A DNA stretch of 64,000 nt, taken from positions 248,001 to 312,000 of the forward strand of contig JBGAUT010000001.1 of assembly GCA_044228505.1 (NCBI GenBank), written 5' to 3'. Origin of the DNA: JAEUKA01 sp044228505 (GTDB taxonomy: Bacteria > Myxococcota_A > Polyangia > Palsa-1104 > JAEUJZ01). The notes under the pieces were generated by a model. That model did no database searches. It had not been told where the DNA came from and worked only from the letters and a program-made list of their open reading frames with translations. The position numbers were made by a program, and so were the translations under genes. Below are positions 1-8,235 of the stretch, piece by piece (the stretch's first letter is position 1; each line of letters opens with the position of its first letter).

Positions 1-801
1 ACTCATACCAATGCGTATGTGCTCGGCGATCGTGAGCTGATCATGGTCGATCCGGGGACGCCGTGGCCGGATGCGCAGACTGAGCTTGTGGACACGCTGC
101 GCTCGCTGCTGCAGGCGGGCCATTCACTGCGGGCGATTGTGCTGACCCACCACCACTTCGATCACGTCAGTGGCGCGATGGACTTGGCACGCGAGTTTGC
201 TGTGCCAGTGTGGGCGCACGAGGCGACGGCGAGGCGGCTGGCGGAGCGTCCCGAGCTGCGGGTGGACGAGCTGATTGGCGAAGGGGACGTGCTGCCGTTT
301 GGTCCTTCTGGATTTCAGGTGTTGCATACCCCCGGTCATGCACCGGGCCATGTTTGCTTGCTCGACCAAGCGGGCGGGGGGGTGATCGCCGGTGATATGG
401 TCGCGTCGCAGGGAACGATCATTGTCTCGCCTCAAGACGAGGGCGATATGGCGCTGTATCTGGCTTCGCTGCGGCGGCTGCTGGCCCTCGGGCATCAGCG
501 GATCTGGCCAGCGCACGGAATTGCCGTCGAAGAGGGCGAGCAACTGGTGGCTCGCTATCTGTCACACCGGCTGCTGCGCGAGGAAAAAGTGCTCCGAGCC
601 TTGGCCACCGGGGCAGAGACGCTCACCGCGCTGTTGCCCTTGGCCTACGATGACACCCCTGCGGTGCTGTATCCGTTGGCCAGAGAGTCTTTGGAAGCAC
701 ACCTGCTAGCCCTGGTTTCGACCGCACGCGTTGAGCGGTACAGCGACGAATCGGATCCCGATCCTGATCGCTATCGGCTGCGCCCGGCCCTGGTGCGATA
801 G
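1..801 (+). CDS. MBL-fold metal-dependent hydrolase, LACTB2-like (5' end missing)
   Basis: The frame is open from base 1 (T-H-T-N-A-Y-V-L-G-D...), so the true start lies outside the window; 266 residues are visible. The metallo-beta-lactamase signature THHHFDH is at visible residues 49-55. Further metal-ligand regions follow: HTPGHAPGH near residue 110, a GD pair near 128 and PAHG near 170. The last 80 residues look like the small winged-helix tail of the LACTB2 group (HRLLREEKVLRAL...). Family members are zinc hydrolases acting on esters, thioesters or RNA; the substrate here cannot be told. It lies 115 bp upstream of the mevalonate operon on the same strand, so it may be unrelated or loosely co-transcribed. 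Confidence 0.85.
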   Translation, partial: THTNAYVLGDRELIMVDPGTPWPDAQTELVDTLRSLLQAGHSLRAIVLTHHHFDHVSGAMDLAREFAVPVWAHEATARRLAERPELRVDELIGEGDVLPFGPSGFQVLHTPGHAPGHVCLLDQAGGGVIAGDMVASQGTIIVSPQDEGDMALYLASLRRLLALGHQRIWPAHGIAVEEGEQLVARYLSHRLLREEKVLRALATGAETLTALLPLAYDDTPAVLYPLARESLEAHLLALVSTARVERYSDESDPDPDRYRLRPALVR

Positions 802-916
802 CGCACGACGGGGATGTGCTGCAGCGGATGCGCACGGCCCTTTGCAGCCCGGGCCAATCTGTGGCACACACAGAAACCCCAAAGTTTCCTGCCGAGTCTG
901 TAGCGAGGTATCTCCG

Positions 917-2005
917 ATGAGCCAGCCCCCAAGTCCCAACGACCCCGAGCGGGCGCAGCAGCCGCTGATCAGCCAGCGCAAATCTGAACACATCGCTCTG
1001 TGCGCCTCGGGCGACGTCGAGTTTCGCAACAAGGGGACGCTGCTTGATCAAGTGCAGCTTGTTCATCAGGCGATTCCCGAGCGTCACTACGATGAGCTGG
1101 ACCTGTCGACGCCGCTGCTCGGCAAGGTGCTCAAAGCGCCGATTGTGATCAGCGCGATGACCGGCGGCACCGACGAAGCGCAGGACATCAACCGCGATCT
1201 GGCCCGCGCCGCCGAGACCCTGGGCCTGGGGTTTGGACTGGGCTCGCAGCGAGCCATGCTGGTGCGGCCTGAGACGACCCGGACCTTTCAAGTGCGGGAG
1301 TTTGCGCCGACGGCCCTTGTGCTGGGGAACCTGGGCCTCGTCCAAGCGCAGCGGATGAGCACCGAGGAGGTGCGGGTGCTCTGTCAGACGGTCGGGGCCG
1401 ATGCGTTGTGCGTCCATTTGGCCACCGCGATGGAGCTGGTCCAGCCCGGTGGCGATCGCGATTTCCGAGGCGGACTCGATACCCTCAAGCGCCTGCACCA
1501 GGAGCTGGGCATTCCGATTGTCGTCAAAGAAACCGGCTGTGGGCTGTCCCGAGAAGTCGGCCTGCAGGTCAAGCGCATTGGCATCACCGCCGTCGATGTG
1601 AGCGGCGCGGGAGGCACCTCGTGGGTGGGCGTCGAAACCCATCGCGCCGATGGCATCGCTCGGGCAGTCGGTGAGGCGCTGTGGGACTGGGGTGTTCCGA
1701 CGGCGGCTTCGGTGTCATTGCTGTCGGACCTCGGGCTCCAGATCATCGCGACGGGGGGGCTGCGGACGGGGCTTGATGTCGCGTCGGCCCTGGCGCTCGG
1801 GGCGCGAGCGGGAGGCTTGGCAGCCCCGGTGCTGAAGGCCTGGAAGGCGGGCGGCTATGATGGGGCGGTCGAGTTCCTGCGCGGGGTGATCGAGACGGTG
1901 AAGGCGGTGACGCTGCTCACCGGATGCAAGAGCTCGGCGGACTTGGTCCATGCGCCAAAGGTGATTGGCTCGACGCTGCGAGCGTGGCAGCAGGGGGCTC
2001 GGTAG
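917..2005 (+). CDS. fni: Type 2 isopentenyl-diphosphate delta-isomerase
   Basis: FMN- and NADPH-dependent interconversion of IPP and DMAPP in the cytoplasm, the last step feeding prenyl synthesis. Recognised from the N-terminal RKSEHI block, SAMTGG, GLGSQR, the DVSGAGGTSW FMN-binding stretch and IATGGLRTGLD near the C-terminus. The 362-residue length is normal for IDI-2. ATG at 917 was chosen because it is preceded by GCGAGGT at suitable spacing and the conserved region begins soon after; the frame is open 62 codons further upstream but without family similarity. It is first in the operon: its stop lies four bases before the next ATG. Confidence 0.95.
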   Translation: MSQPPSPNDPERAQQPLISQRKSEHIALCASGDVEFRNKGTLLDQVQLVHQAIPERHYDELDLSTPLLGKVLKAPIVISAMTGGTDEAQDINRDLARAAETLGLGFGLGSQRAMLVRPETTRTFQVREFAPTALVLGNLGLVQAQRMSTEEVRVLCQTVGADALCVHLATAMELVQPGGDRDFRGGLDTLKRLHQELGIPIVVKETGCGLSREVGLQVKRIGITAVDVSGAGGTSWVGVETHRADGIARAVGEALWDWGVPTAASVSLLSDLGLQIIATGGLRTGLDVASALALGARAGGLAAPVLKAWKAGGYDGAVEFLRGVIETVKAVTLLTGCKSSADLVHAPKVIGSTLRAWQQGAR

Positions 2006-2009
2006 CACC

Positions 2010-4031
2010 ATGTGGAAGACCAGCGCTTGTGGGAAGGTCATCCTCCTCGGTGAGCACGCGGTGGTGTATGGCGTGCCAGCGCTGTGTGGTGCTCTCCAAG
2101 GTGGCGTCGAAATCGAGGCCATTTCCGGGGAAGGCCGGCTGCTGGTGCCCGAGTGGGATGTGGCGACGCCTCCGCTCCGCGATCTGCTGCTACCGAGCCA
2201 TGCGGATACCTCTTCCTCGCTGGCACTCGCCATGAAGGCGATCGTTGAGAGCCTATCGATGGCCATCGGTCGTCCCTTGACACCTCGGGATCTGCCCTAT
2301 GACTTCGTGGCTAGGTTTGCGATTCCGACGGGAGCCGGGCTGGGTTCGTCAGCGGCTCTATCGGTGGCGCTGGTGCGGGCGATGGATCGCGCTGCCGAGC
2401 TTGGTCTGAGCGAGTCGGATGTCGATGGGGCGGCGTTCGCTGCCGAGAAGGTGTTTCATGGATCGCCGTCTGGACTCGATCACACGGTGGCCCAGCAGGG
2501 TGGCTTTGGACTGTTTCGGAGAGGCCAGGGCCTGTCGTCGCTTCCCGACACACCGACGCTAAAGCTGTGCATTGGGCATACTGGAAAAGCGCGTGATACC
2601 AAAGGCCGGGTGGCCCGCGTTGCCGAGCTGTGCCAGGAAAAGCCCGACCTGACCGCGGCGTGTTTTGCCCGAATCGGTGTTTTGGTTGGTGAAGCGGTCG
2701 AAGCTCTCCGGCGGCGTGACTTCGTGGCGCTTGGGCAGGCGATGAACGAAAACCAGGCGCTGCTCAAGCTGCTCGAGGTGTCCTGTCCCGAAATTGAACA
2801 GGTCTGCAAGCTGGCTCTCGATGCTGGAGCGCTCGGAGCGAAGCTGACCGGCGGTGGTGGCGGCGGCTGTGTGGTGGCACTGGCCCCCGGCCGAGAACAA
2901 ACCGTGCTCGCCGTGTGGCAAGCCGCAGGCTATTCCTCTTTTTTGGTCGAAGTGGGCGGCGACCCCCGCACTCCATCCGCCGCTTCGACCGCAGATAGAA
3001 CCAAGACCCTCATGCACGCCGTCGCTTCAGCCAATACCAACATCGCCCTGTGCAAATACTGGGGCAAGTGTGATCCCGCTCTCAACCTTCCGGCGGTGCC
3101 GAGTCTGTCACTGACGCTGGCGGGTCTGACCACTCACACCGAAGTACGGCTCGATCCGTCGCTGCAGATGGACTCGCTTCATCTGAACGACCACGAGGTG
3201 AGTGGAGAGCCGCTGCGCAAAGTGAGTCGCCATTTGGATCGGCTGGTGCGCCAGTTGGGTCTGTCCGGGCGTCCCTTCGCACAGGTGCGCAGTCACAATA
3301 ATTTCCCGACGGCAGCGGGTTTGGCCTCTTCGGCATCGGCCTTTGCAGCGCTGACGGTGGCGGGTTATGGCGCGCTCCTCGGTGAGCGGGCGCTCGAACG
3401 GCCTCTCGACCGGAGCCTGCTGTCAAGCTGGGCGCGGCAAGGCTCGGGATCGGCGGCGCGCTCGTTGTTTGGGGGGCTGGCTGTGCTCGGGGTTGGGACA
3501 CCGGGGCAGGTCGACTCGGCGCAGGCCACGCAGCTTCTGGCACCAGAGGAGTGGTCTGAGTTGCGGCTGGTGATCGGTGTCGTTTCTGACGAAGCAAAGG
3601 AGACCTCTTCGACAGATGGCATGACCTGGACGGCCACTACCTCGCCGTACTTTGCACCGTTTGTGGCGGCGGCACCTCGGGATCTCCTCGAAGCGACGGC
3701 TGCCGTGCGGGGCAAGGATTTGGCGCTACTTGGGCGGATTGCGGAGCGGAGCGCGCTGCGGATGCATGCCTCGGCGATGGCGGCCGACCCCGGAGTCGTC
3801 TATTTGCGGGGCAGCACCATCGAGGGCTATCACGCGATCGTTCGGGGTCGCCGAGAAGGCATCGAGGCGTACTTCACCTGCGATGCCGGTCCGCATCCAA
3901 AGGCGCTGACGACGGCAGTATTTGCGGAGCGGGTTGCCGCCGCGCTGTCATCGGTTCCTTTTGTCAAGCGGACCATCATTGCTCATCCCGGTGAGGGGGC
4001 TCGGCTGATTTCTGTGGGAGTCCCACGATGA
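2010..4031 (+). CDS. Bifunctional mevalonate kinase / diphosphomevalonate decarboxylase fusion
   Basis: A single 673-residue frame holds two GHMP enzymes. Residues 1-330 are mevalonate kinase: KVILLGEHAVVYG near the start, PTGAGLGSSAAL near 106, SPSGLDH with the catalytic Asp, and a five-Gly loop near 281. Residues 335-673 are diphosphomevalonate decarboxylase: ANTNIALCKYWGK, HNNFPTAAGLASSASAF near 429, GSGSAARSLFGG, and TCDAGPHPK near 624 carrying the family's catalytic Asp. The decarboxylase half begins at an internal Met (base 3012) with no stop or frameshift before it. The two activities are pathway steps 1 and 3 from mevalonate; the middle enzyme (phosphomevalonate kinase) is the next gene, overlapping by ATGA. 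All active-site residues I can place are present, so both halves are probably active. Confidence 0.93.
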   Translation: MWKTSACGKVILLGEHAVVYGVPALCGALQGGVEIEAISGEGRLLVPEWDVATPPLRDLLLPSHADTSSSLALAMKAIVESLSMAIGRPLTPRDLPYDFVARFAIPTGAGLGSSAALSVALVRAMDRAAELGLSESDVDGAAFAAEKVFHGSPSGLDHTVAQQGGFGLFRRGQGLSSLPDTPTLKLCIGHTGKARDTKGRVARVAELCQEKPDLTAACFARIGVLVGEAVEALRRRDFVALGQAMNENQALLKLLEVSCPEIEQVCKLALDAGALGAKLTGGGGGGCVVALAPGREQTVLAVWQAAGYSSFLVEVGGDPRTPSAASTADRTKTLMHAVASANTNIALCKYWGKCDPALNLPAVPSLSLTLAGLTTHTEVRLDPSLQMDSLHLNDHEVSGEPLRKVSRHLDRLVRQLGLSGRPFAQVRSHNNFPTAAGLASSASAFAALTVAGYGALLGERALERPLDRSLLSSWARQGSGSAARSLFGGLAVLGVGTPGQVDSAQATQLLAPEEWSELRLVIGVVSDEAKETSSTDGMTWTATTSPYFAPFVAAAPRDLLEATAAVRGKDLALLGRIAERSALRMHASAMAADPGVVYLRGSTIEGYHAIVRGRREGIEAYFTCDAGPHPKALTTAVFAERVAAALSSVPFVKRTIIAHPGEGARLISVGVPR

Positions 4032-4942
4032 GTCACGCCGTGCTGGCCCCCGGCAAGGCGATGCTGATTGGCGAGTACGCTGTCTTGGAAGGAGAACCAG
4101 CGGTAGTGGCCGCCGTCAGCGTCTATGCACGGGCGGTTCTCGGTGGGGGCTCGCCCTCGTCGCCGTTCATCGAAGCCGCCATCCGTGAAACCCACGTCGA
4201 GCTTCTGGAACTGGGTCGCTCGATACATGGTCCGTCGGTGCCGCATGTCGACACTTCGGCGTTTGTGCAGGGCGGTCGTAAACTCGGGGTGGGCTCGAGC
4301 GCGGCCGCCACGGTTGCGGCAGTTGGGGCACTGCTTCACGCCGCGGGCCTTGATTTGTCAGACGAAAAGATTCGGGCACGGGCCTTTGCCGCCGCCAAGC
4401 GAGCACATGACGCTGCCCAGGGCACGGCGGGATCGGGAGCTGACTTGTGGGCAGCGGTCCACGGCAAGCTGCGGGTGCTCGGTCCGTATGACACCGCGGT
4501 GGAAGCTCGGCCTCTGCCGGCCCAGCTACGCTTTGTGGCGACCTCGACGAGTGTGTCGACGGCGATGCTGGTCTCTCGCTATCGCCAGGTGTACGAGGCT
4601 GCCCAGCCCGCGATCGCCGAGCTGGGGATCGCGGCGCGAGGGTTTCTGATGGCTTGGCAGCGTGGCGATGTGGCGGCGCTGCTGTCGGCGATCGAGCGAG
4701 CCAACAGTGGCTATCTGCGCCTTGGCGAGGCGCTCGGTCACCGTCTGCTGACCGATGAACATCTACGCATCGCCGAGATTGCCCGACGAGTCGGTGGAGC
4801 GGCCAAACCTTCGGGCGCGGGTGGTGGTGACCTGGCGGTGGTTTTCCTACCGACACCGACAGCCGTGGAGCGGTTTTCCTCGGAGGTCGCAGTGCTCCCC
4901 ATCACCGAGAGTGCCGTCGGTCTTCATGTTGAAGTTGATTGA
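4028..4942 (+). CDS. mvaK2: Phosphomevalonate kinase, GHMP family
   Basis: Phosphorylates 5-phosphomevalonate to 5-diphosphomevalonate in the cytoplasm. GHMP kinase features: APGKAMLIGEYAVLEG at the N-terminus, the ATP loop LGVGSSAAATVA near residue 83, AQGTAGSGADL near 132, and a C-terminal GAGGGDLAVVF glycine loop. The ATG overlaps the stop of the fusion gene (ATGA), indicating translational coupling. Assignment as phosphomevalonate kinase rather than another GHMP enzyme rests on motif resemblance plus context: the fusion supplies mevalonate kinase and decarboxylase, so this is the one missing kinase step. At 304 residues it is a little short for the family. Confidence 0.85.
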   Translation: MSHAVLAPGKAMLIGEYAVLEGEPAVVAAVSVYARAVLGGGSPSSPFIEAAIRETHVELLELGRSIHGPSVPHVDTSAFVQGGRKLGVGSSAAATVAAVGALLHAAGLDLSDEKIRARAFAAAKRAHDAAQGTAGSGADLWAAVHGKLRVLGPYDTAVEARPLPAQLRFVATSTSVSTAMLVSRYRQVYEAAQPAIAELGIAARGFLMAWQRGDVAALLSAIERANSGYLRLGEALGHRLLTDEHLRIAEIARRVGGAAKPSGAGGGDLAVVFLPTPTAVERFSSEVAVLPITESAVGLHVEVD

Positions 4943-4952
4943 GCGAAAAATC

Positions 4953-6308
4953 ATGTCACAAAGCAAGCACGATGACAGACAAAATCCCGAGGCTGGTTCG
5001 TCTCCAGGGGGAGTGATTTCGTCGCGGATTCCCGGCTTTTACAAGCTGGGTGTAGACGAACGACTCAGAACACTGACCGAGACGATGAAGCTGAGTCCAA
5101 GCGAAGTCGATCTGCTTGGCTCTGGATGTCTCACCGTCGAACAAGCCAATCATATGGTGGAAAACGTCGTCGGGACGTACTCGCTGCCGCTTGGCTTGGG
5201 GCTCAATTTCCAGGTCAATGGACGAGACTACCTGGTACCGATGTGTGTCGAAGAACCGTCGGTGATTGCGGCGGCCTCGAATGCGGCTCGGATGGTTCGT
5301 GAAGGGGGCGGGTTTGTGGCTGAGGCAGATCCGCCGCTGATGATCGCGCAGGTGCAGCTATACGACATCCCGGATACCGAGCTGGGAACGCAGGCGATCC
5401 TGGCCGAAAAAGAGTCGCTGATCGCGGCGTGCAACGAGGCGCAGCCGAACCTCCTCAAGCGGGGTGGTGGGACACGCGATATCGAGGTCCGGACCCTGGA
5501 AAACTCGACGGAGACGCAGCCAGGGATGTTGGTTGTGCATTTGATCGTCGATTGCTGCGATGCGATGGGGGCCAACTTGGTCAACACGGTCGCTGAAGCC
5601 GTCGCAGCGCGCTTGGCAGAGCTGTCGGGCGGGTGCTTTGGTCTGCGCATCCTGACGAACCTGGCCGATCGTCGCTGTGTTCGTGTGCGCTGCCGAGTGC
5701 CGCTCTCGGTGCTGCGCAGTGAGCGCTTCGACGGGATGGCCGTTCGCGATGGCATTGTCTTGGCCAGCCGATTCGCGGAACTCGATCCCTATCGGGCGGC
5801 GACGCATAACAAGGGCATCATGAACGGCATCGATCCGGTGGTGCTGGCGACGGGGAATGACTGGCGTGGGGTCGAAGCGGGGGCGCACGCGTTCGCGGCC
5901 CGTTCGGGGGTGTACCGGCCTTTGGCGATTTGGAGAGCGGGCGACGACGGCTTGCTTCATGGCCAGATCGAGCTACCGATGGCGATTGGTACGGTGGGCG
6001 GAACGCTTCGGGTTCATCCGGGGGCACGACTTGGGCTGCAGATCCTCGGGGTCAAGTCGGCGACGGAGCTGGGGATGGTGATGGCCTCGGTGGGTCTGGC
6101 ATCGAACCTGGCCGCGCTGCGCGCCCTGGCTGCCGAAGGAATTCAGCAAGGTCATATGTCGCTGCATGCGCGTTCGGTAGCGGTGGCCGCAGGTGCCAGC
6201 GGAGCGATGGTTGATCTCGTCGCGGCGGAGCTGGCCAAGTTGGGGGATGTTCGCAAAGAGAGAGCAGAACAGATCCTGTCGCAGCTCCGAGAAGGCGCTG
6301 GATCCTAA
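4953..6308 (+). CDS. mvaA: Class II hydroxymethylglutaryl-CoA reductase
   Basis: Interconverts HMG-CoA and mevalonate. It reads as a class II (bacterial, soluble) enzyme: SRIPGFYKLGVDERL at the N-terminus, VNGRDYLVPMCVEEPS with the catalytic Glu, DCCDAMGANLVNT with the catalytic Asp, ATHNKGIMNGIDP with the catalytic Lys, and GHMSLHAR with the catalytic His. The 451-residue length is typical. ATG 4953 gives a 10-bp gap from the previous stop; in-frame ATG 4926 is a possible alternative that overlaps it. The frame extends to 4755, but that part is an out-of-frame shadow of the kinase gene. It ends the operon and overlaps tail-to-tail by four bases with the next gene on the other strand. Confidence 0.95.
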   Translation: MSQSKHDDRQNPEAGSSPGGVISSRIPGFYKLGVDERLRTLTETMKLSPSEVDLLGSGCLTVEQANHMVENVVGTYSLPLGLGLNFQVNGRDYLVPMCVEEPSVIAAASNAARMVREGGGFVAEADPPLMIAQVQLYDIPDTELGTQAILAEKESLIAACNEAQPNLLKRGGGTRDIEVRTLENSTETQPGMLVVHLIVDCCDAMGANLVNTVAEAVAARLAELSGGCFGLRILTNLADRRCVRVRCRVPLSVLRSERFDGMAVRDGIVLASRFAELDPYRAATHNKGIMNGIDPVVLATGNDWRGVEAGAHAFAARSGVYRPLAIWRAGDDGLLHGQIELPMAIGTVGGTLRVHPGARLGLQILGVKSATELGMVMASVGLASNLAALRALAAEGIQQGHMSLHARSVAVAAGASGAMVDLVAAELAKLGDVRKERAEQILSQLREGAGS

Positions 6309-8179
6309 CGTACTAGCTCCGCAGCAGCGCGGCGGACTTCGGGGCTGGGATCTCGCTCTGCGGCGGTACGGATGAGCTGCATCACTGTGGGGATCTCGCG
6401 ATGACGGGCCAGAAGCTGCAGCGCGTCTTGACGCACGGTGGCTTCTTTGTCGCTCGCCAAGGCCTTTTGCAGCGATGGCAAAACCGCGACGATCTGCCGA
6501 AACGAGCAGGCAAAAATCGCGGCGCGACGGACTTCTGACGAGCTGTCCTGCGTGAGTAGCTGGGCGAGCAGCGCATCCACCGGGGTCGCGCTGATAAAGC
6601 GCAGAGCTTGGGTGGCGGCGCTTCGAATGGCGGCACTGGGCGACTGAAGCGCGGTCTGAAGCAGCGGCAACGTACGCGGATCGCCGGCGTTGCCAATGGC
6701 TTGCAGGTACAGAAGCTGTTCATCCTCGGTTTGAGCGGCCTGATAGAGCGTAATGAGTTCATCGACGTTCGCTTCGGCTGCCCCAACCTGGCTGGCTCCA
6801 CGTTGGGCCCCGGCGGCGTTGCCGAGTGCCAGTGCGGCGGTGCTGCGAACCTCCGGGTCGGTGTCACGGAGGGCCTTGTGCAGCGCCTCGGTGGTGGCTT
6901 CACTGGGCGTATCTGAAAGACCGAGCACGGCGACGGCATTTTGCCGGAGATCACTCGACAGCTTTTTCTCACCCAGTAGGTCGACCAGAGCCGCTTGTCC
7001 GGCTTCGCTTTGCGCACCCGAGAGTGCTCCAAGGACGGTCTTGGCCACTGCTTCGGGCACTCCGGCTCTGATCGTCTGCGACGCCAGTTTTGCGGTTTCG
7101 GGCTGGATCCGGAATAGCGAAGACAGGCGAGTCTGTAGCTCAGCGCGCTGGCTCCCATTGTCGGTCGTCGGCAGGCCACGCAGCGCCCCGAGAAGCTGGT
7201 CGAAACTTGCTCCCTGGACTCGCTGCTCATCGGAGCGACGGTCGCTATCGGTCGTATCCATCTGCATCAGCGGCGACAGCGTGTAATCCGCCGCTTCGAG
7301 CAGCGCCAGCGCCATTGGTCCCGGTTCGACGGTGGTTGTCTTGATTCGCTGCAGGCTGAAGGTACTTTCCGAGGACACGAGCGGCATGTCCGGCCCCGGA
7401 TCGATGTCGAGCAGGTCGCGCCCGCTGGCTGCGAGTAGCCGACCCGCCTCGTCATCACCATCGGAGAGCGTGAGCGTCACCTCCAGCGAGCCGGTTACTT
7501 TGCCAAGCTGCGAAACCGGCACCAGGCCTTGCGCGGCGCGGATTTGAAGATAGTGGACTCGGTTTTTTGTGCAGTGCTTGCCGTCGGACTCTTTTCGATA
7601 CTGGGCGGTGTACTCACCGGTGGCGTCCATTTCTTGGCTCTGCCAGGTGCTGTCCCCTTTGGGACTACGTACAAACTGTAGGCTTGCCGCCAGCGCTTTC
7701 AGAAAGCCGCGTCCAACGGTGTCGACTTCACGGTGGATGCGCAGTGAACGCAGCTTTCCGTCCGGCTCCTGGATTTGCAGAAACGGTCGAGCCAGATCCC
7801 TCACCAGCTTGGCTTGGGCTGCGGGCTCACCCGGCATCTCGAGCTTGATCCCGTCGAGTTGTGTGAGCAGTGTGACCAACATGCCATCGGCACGAAGCAC
7901 GGTGGTTGTGTAATGGGCCGACAGCGTCAGCGCAAAGCTCTCATCGGAAGGCGGCTGTCCCCGACCGCGCATATGAACGACGCGACGGGTCTGCAGGGTA
8001 TAGCTCTGGGTGGTCCCGAGTGGCCAGGTGAACCGGGGGGGCGGGGCATCCGGCGAGGAGTGCGTCCGATCGACGGTGTTGGTCGGTGGGGCTGGGGGCT
8101 GACCTCGCCGCTGCCACAGGGACAGCGCCAGCACGATCACCACCGCAAGCAGTACGAGCTGCCAAGGACGAGTTCGCAT
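6305..8179 (-). CDS. Membrane-anchored HEAT-repeat protein with vitellogenin-like N-terminal half
   Basis: 624 residues. An N-terminal signal-anchor (WQLVLLAVVIVLALSLW) is followed by a Pro-rich spacer. A region of about 300 residues is predicted beta-rich (LGTTQSYTLQTRRVVHM..., PFLQIQEPDGKLRSLRI..., GRGFLKALAASLQFV). Alpha-helical HEAT repeats fill the C-terminal 300 residues (repeated pattern DxxVRxxAxxALG, e.g. DPEVRSTAALALG and SAAIRSAATQALR). A beta domain followed by helical repeats, with the 'PFLQI...DGKL' and 'GFLKALAASLQ' segments, recalls the lipid-binding module of vitellogenin-type large lipid transfer proteins. That is inference; the HEAT call is secure. The start at 8179 has an AGAGGG ribosome site. 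It would sit on the outer face of the inner membrane. Confidence 0.75.
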   Translation of the reverse strand: MRTRPWQLVLLAVVIVLALSLWQRRGQPPAPPTNTVDRTHSSPDAPPPRFTWPLGTTQSYTLQTRRVVHMRGRGQPPSDESFALTLSAHYTTTVLRADGMLVTLLTQLDGIKLEMPGEPAAQAKLVRDLARPFLQIQEPDGKLRSLRIHREVDTVGRGFLKALAASLQFVRSPKGDSTWQSQEMDATGEYTAQYRKESDGKHCTKNRVHYLQIRAAQGLVPVSQLGKVTGSLEVTLTLSDGDDEAGRLLAASGRDLLDIDPGPDMPLVSSESTFSLQRIKTTTVEPGPMALALLEAADYTLSPLMQMDTTDSDRRSDEQRVQGASFDQLLGALRGLPTTDNGSQRAELQTRLSSLFRIQPETAKLASQTIRAGVPEAVAKTVLGALSGAQSEAGQAALVDLLGEKKLSSDLRQNAVAVLGLSDTPSEATTEALHKALRDTDPEVRSTAALALGNAAGAQRGASQVGAAEANVDELITLYQAAQTEDEQLLYLQAIGNAGDPRTLPLLQTALQSPSAAIRSAATQALRFISATPVDALLAQLLTQDSSSEVRRAAIFACSFRQIVAVLPSLQKALASDKEATVRQDALQLLARHREIPTVMQLIRTAAERDPSPEVRRAAAELVR

Positions 8180-8203
8180 GCGCCGACCCTCTTGTGGATA
8201 CGG

Positions 8204-8228
8204 GCCCTCCCGGTCCGGCCGGGAGGGC
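8204..8228. terminator. Perfect 10-bp hairpin between two minus-strand genes
   Basis: GCCCTCCCGG and CCGGGAGGGC form a perfect ten-base inverted repeat around the loop TCCGG. It lies between the stop of the secreted-protein gene (8236) and the start of the HEAT-repeat gene (8179), about 8 bases past the stop. There is no T-run on either side, so it is either a terminator or processing hairpin of a GC-rich genome or an attenuator ahead of the HEAT gene. Confidence 0.55.
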
Positions 8229-8235
8229 GGGGAGG

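Noticed and set aside
623..1642. 339-codon minus-strand frame opposite the IPP isomerase gene
   Set aside because: A shadow of fni and the MBL hydrolase; no motif, no ribosome site.
4755..4952. N-terminal extension of HMG-CoA reductase
   Set aside because: Out-of-frame reading of the phosphomevalonate kinase gene; similarity to class II reductases starts after 4953.
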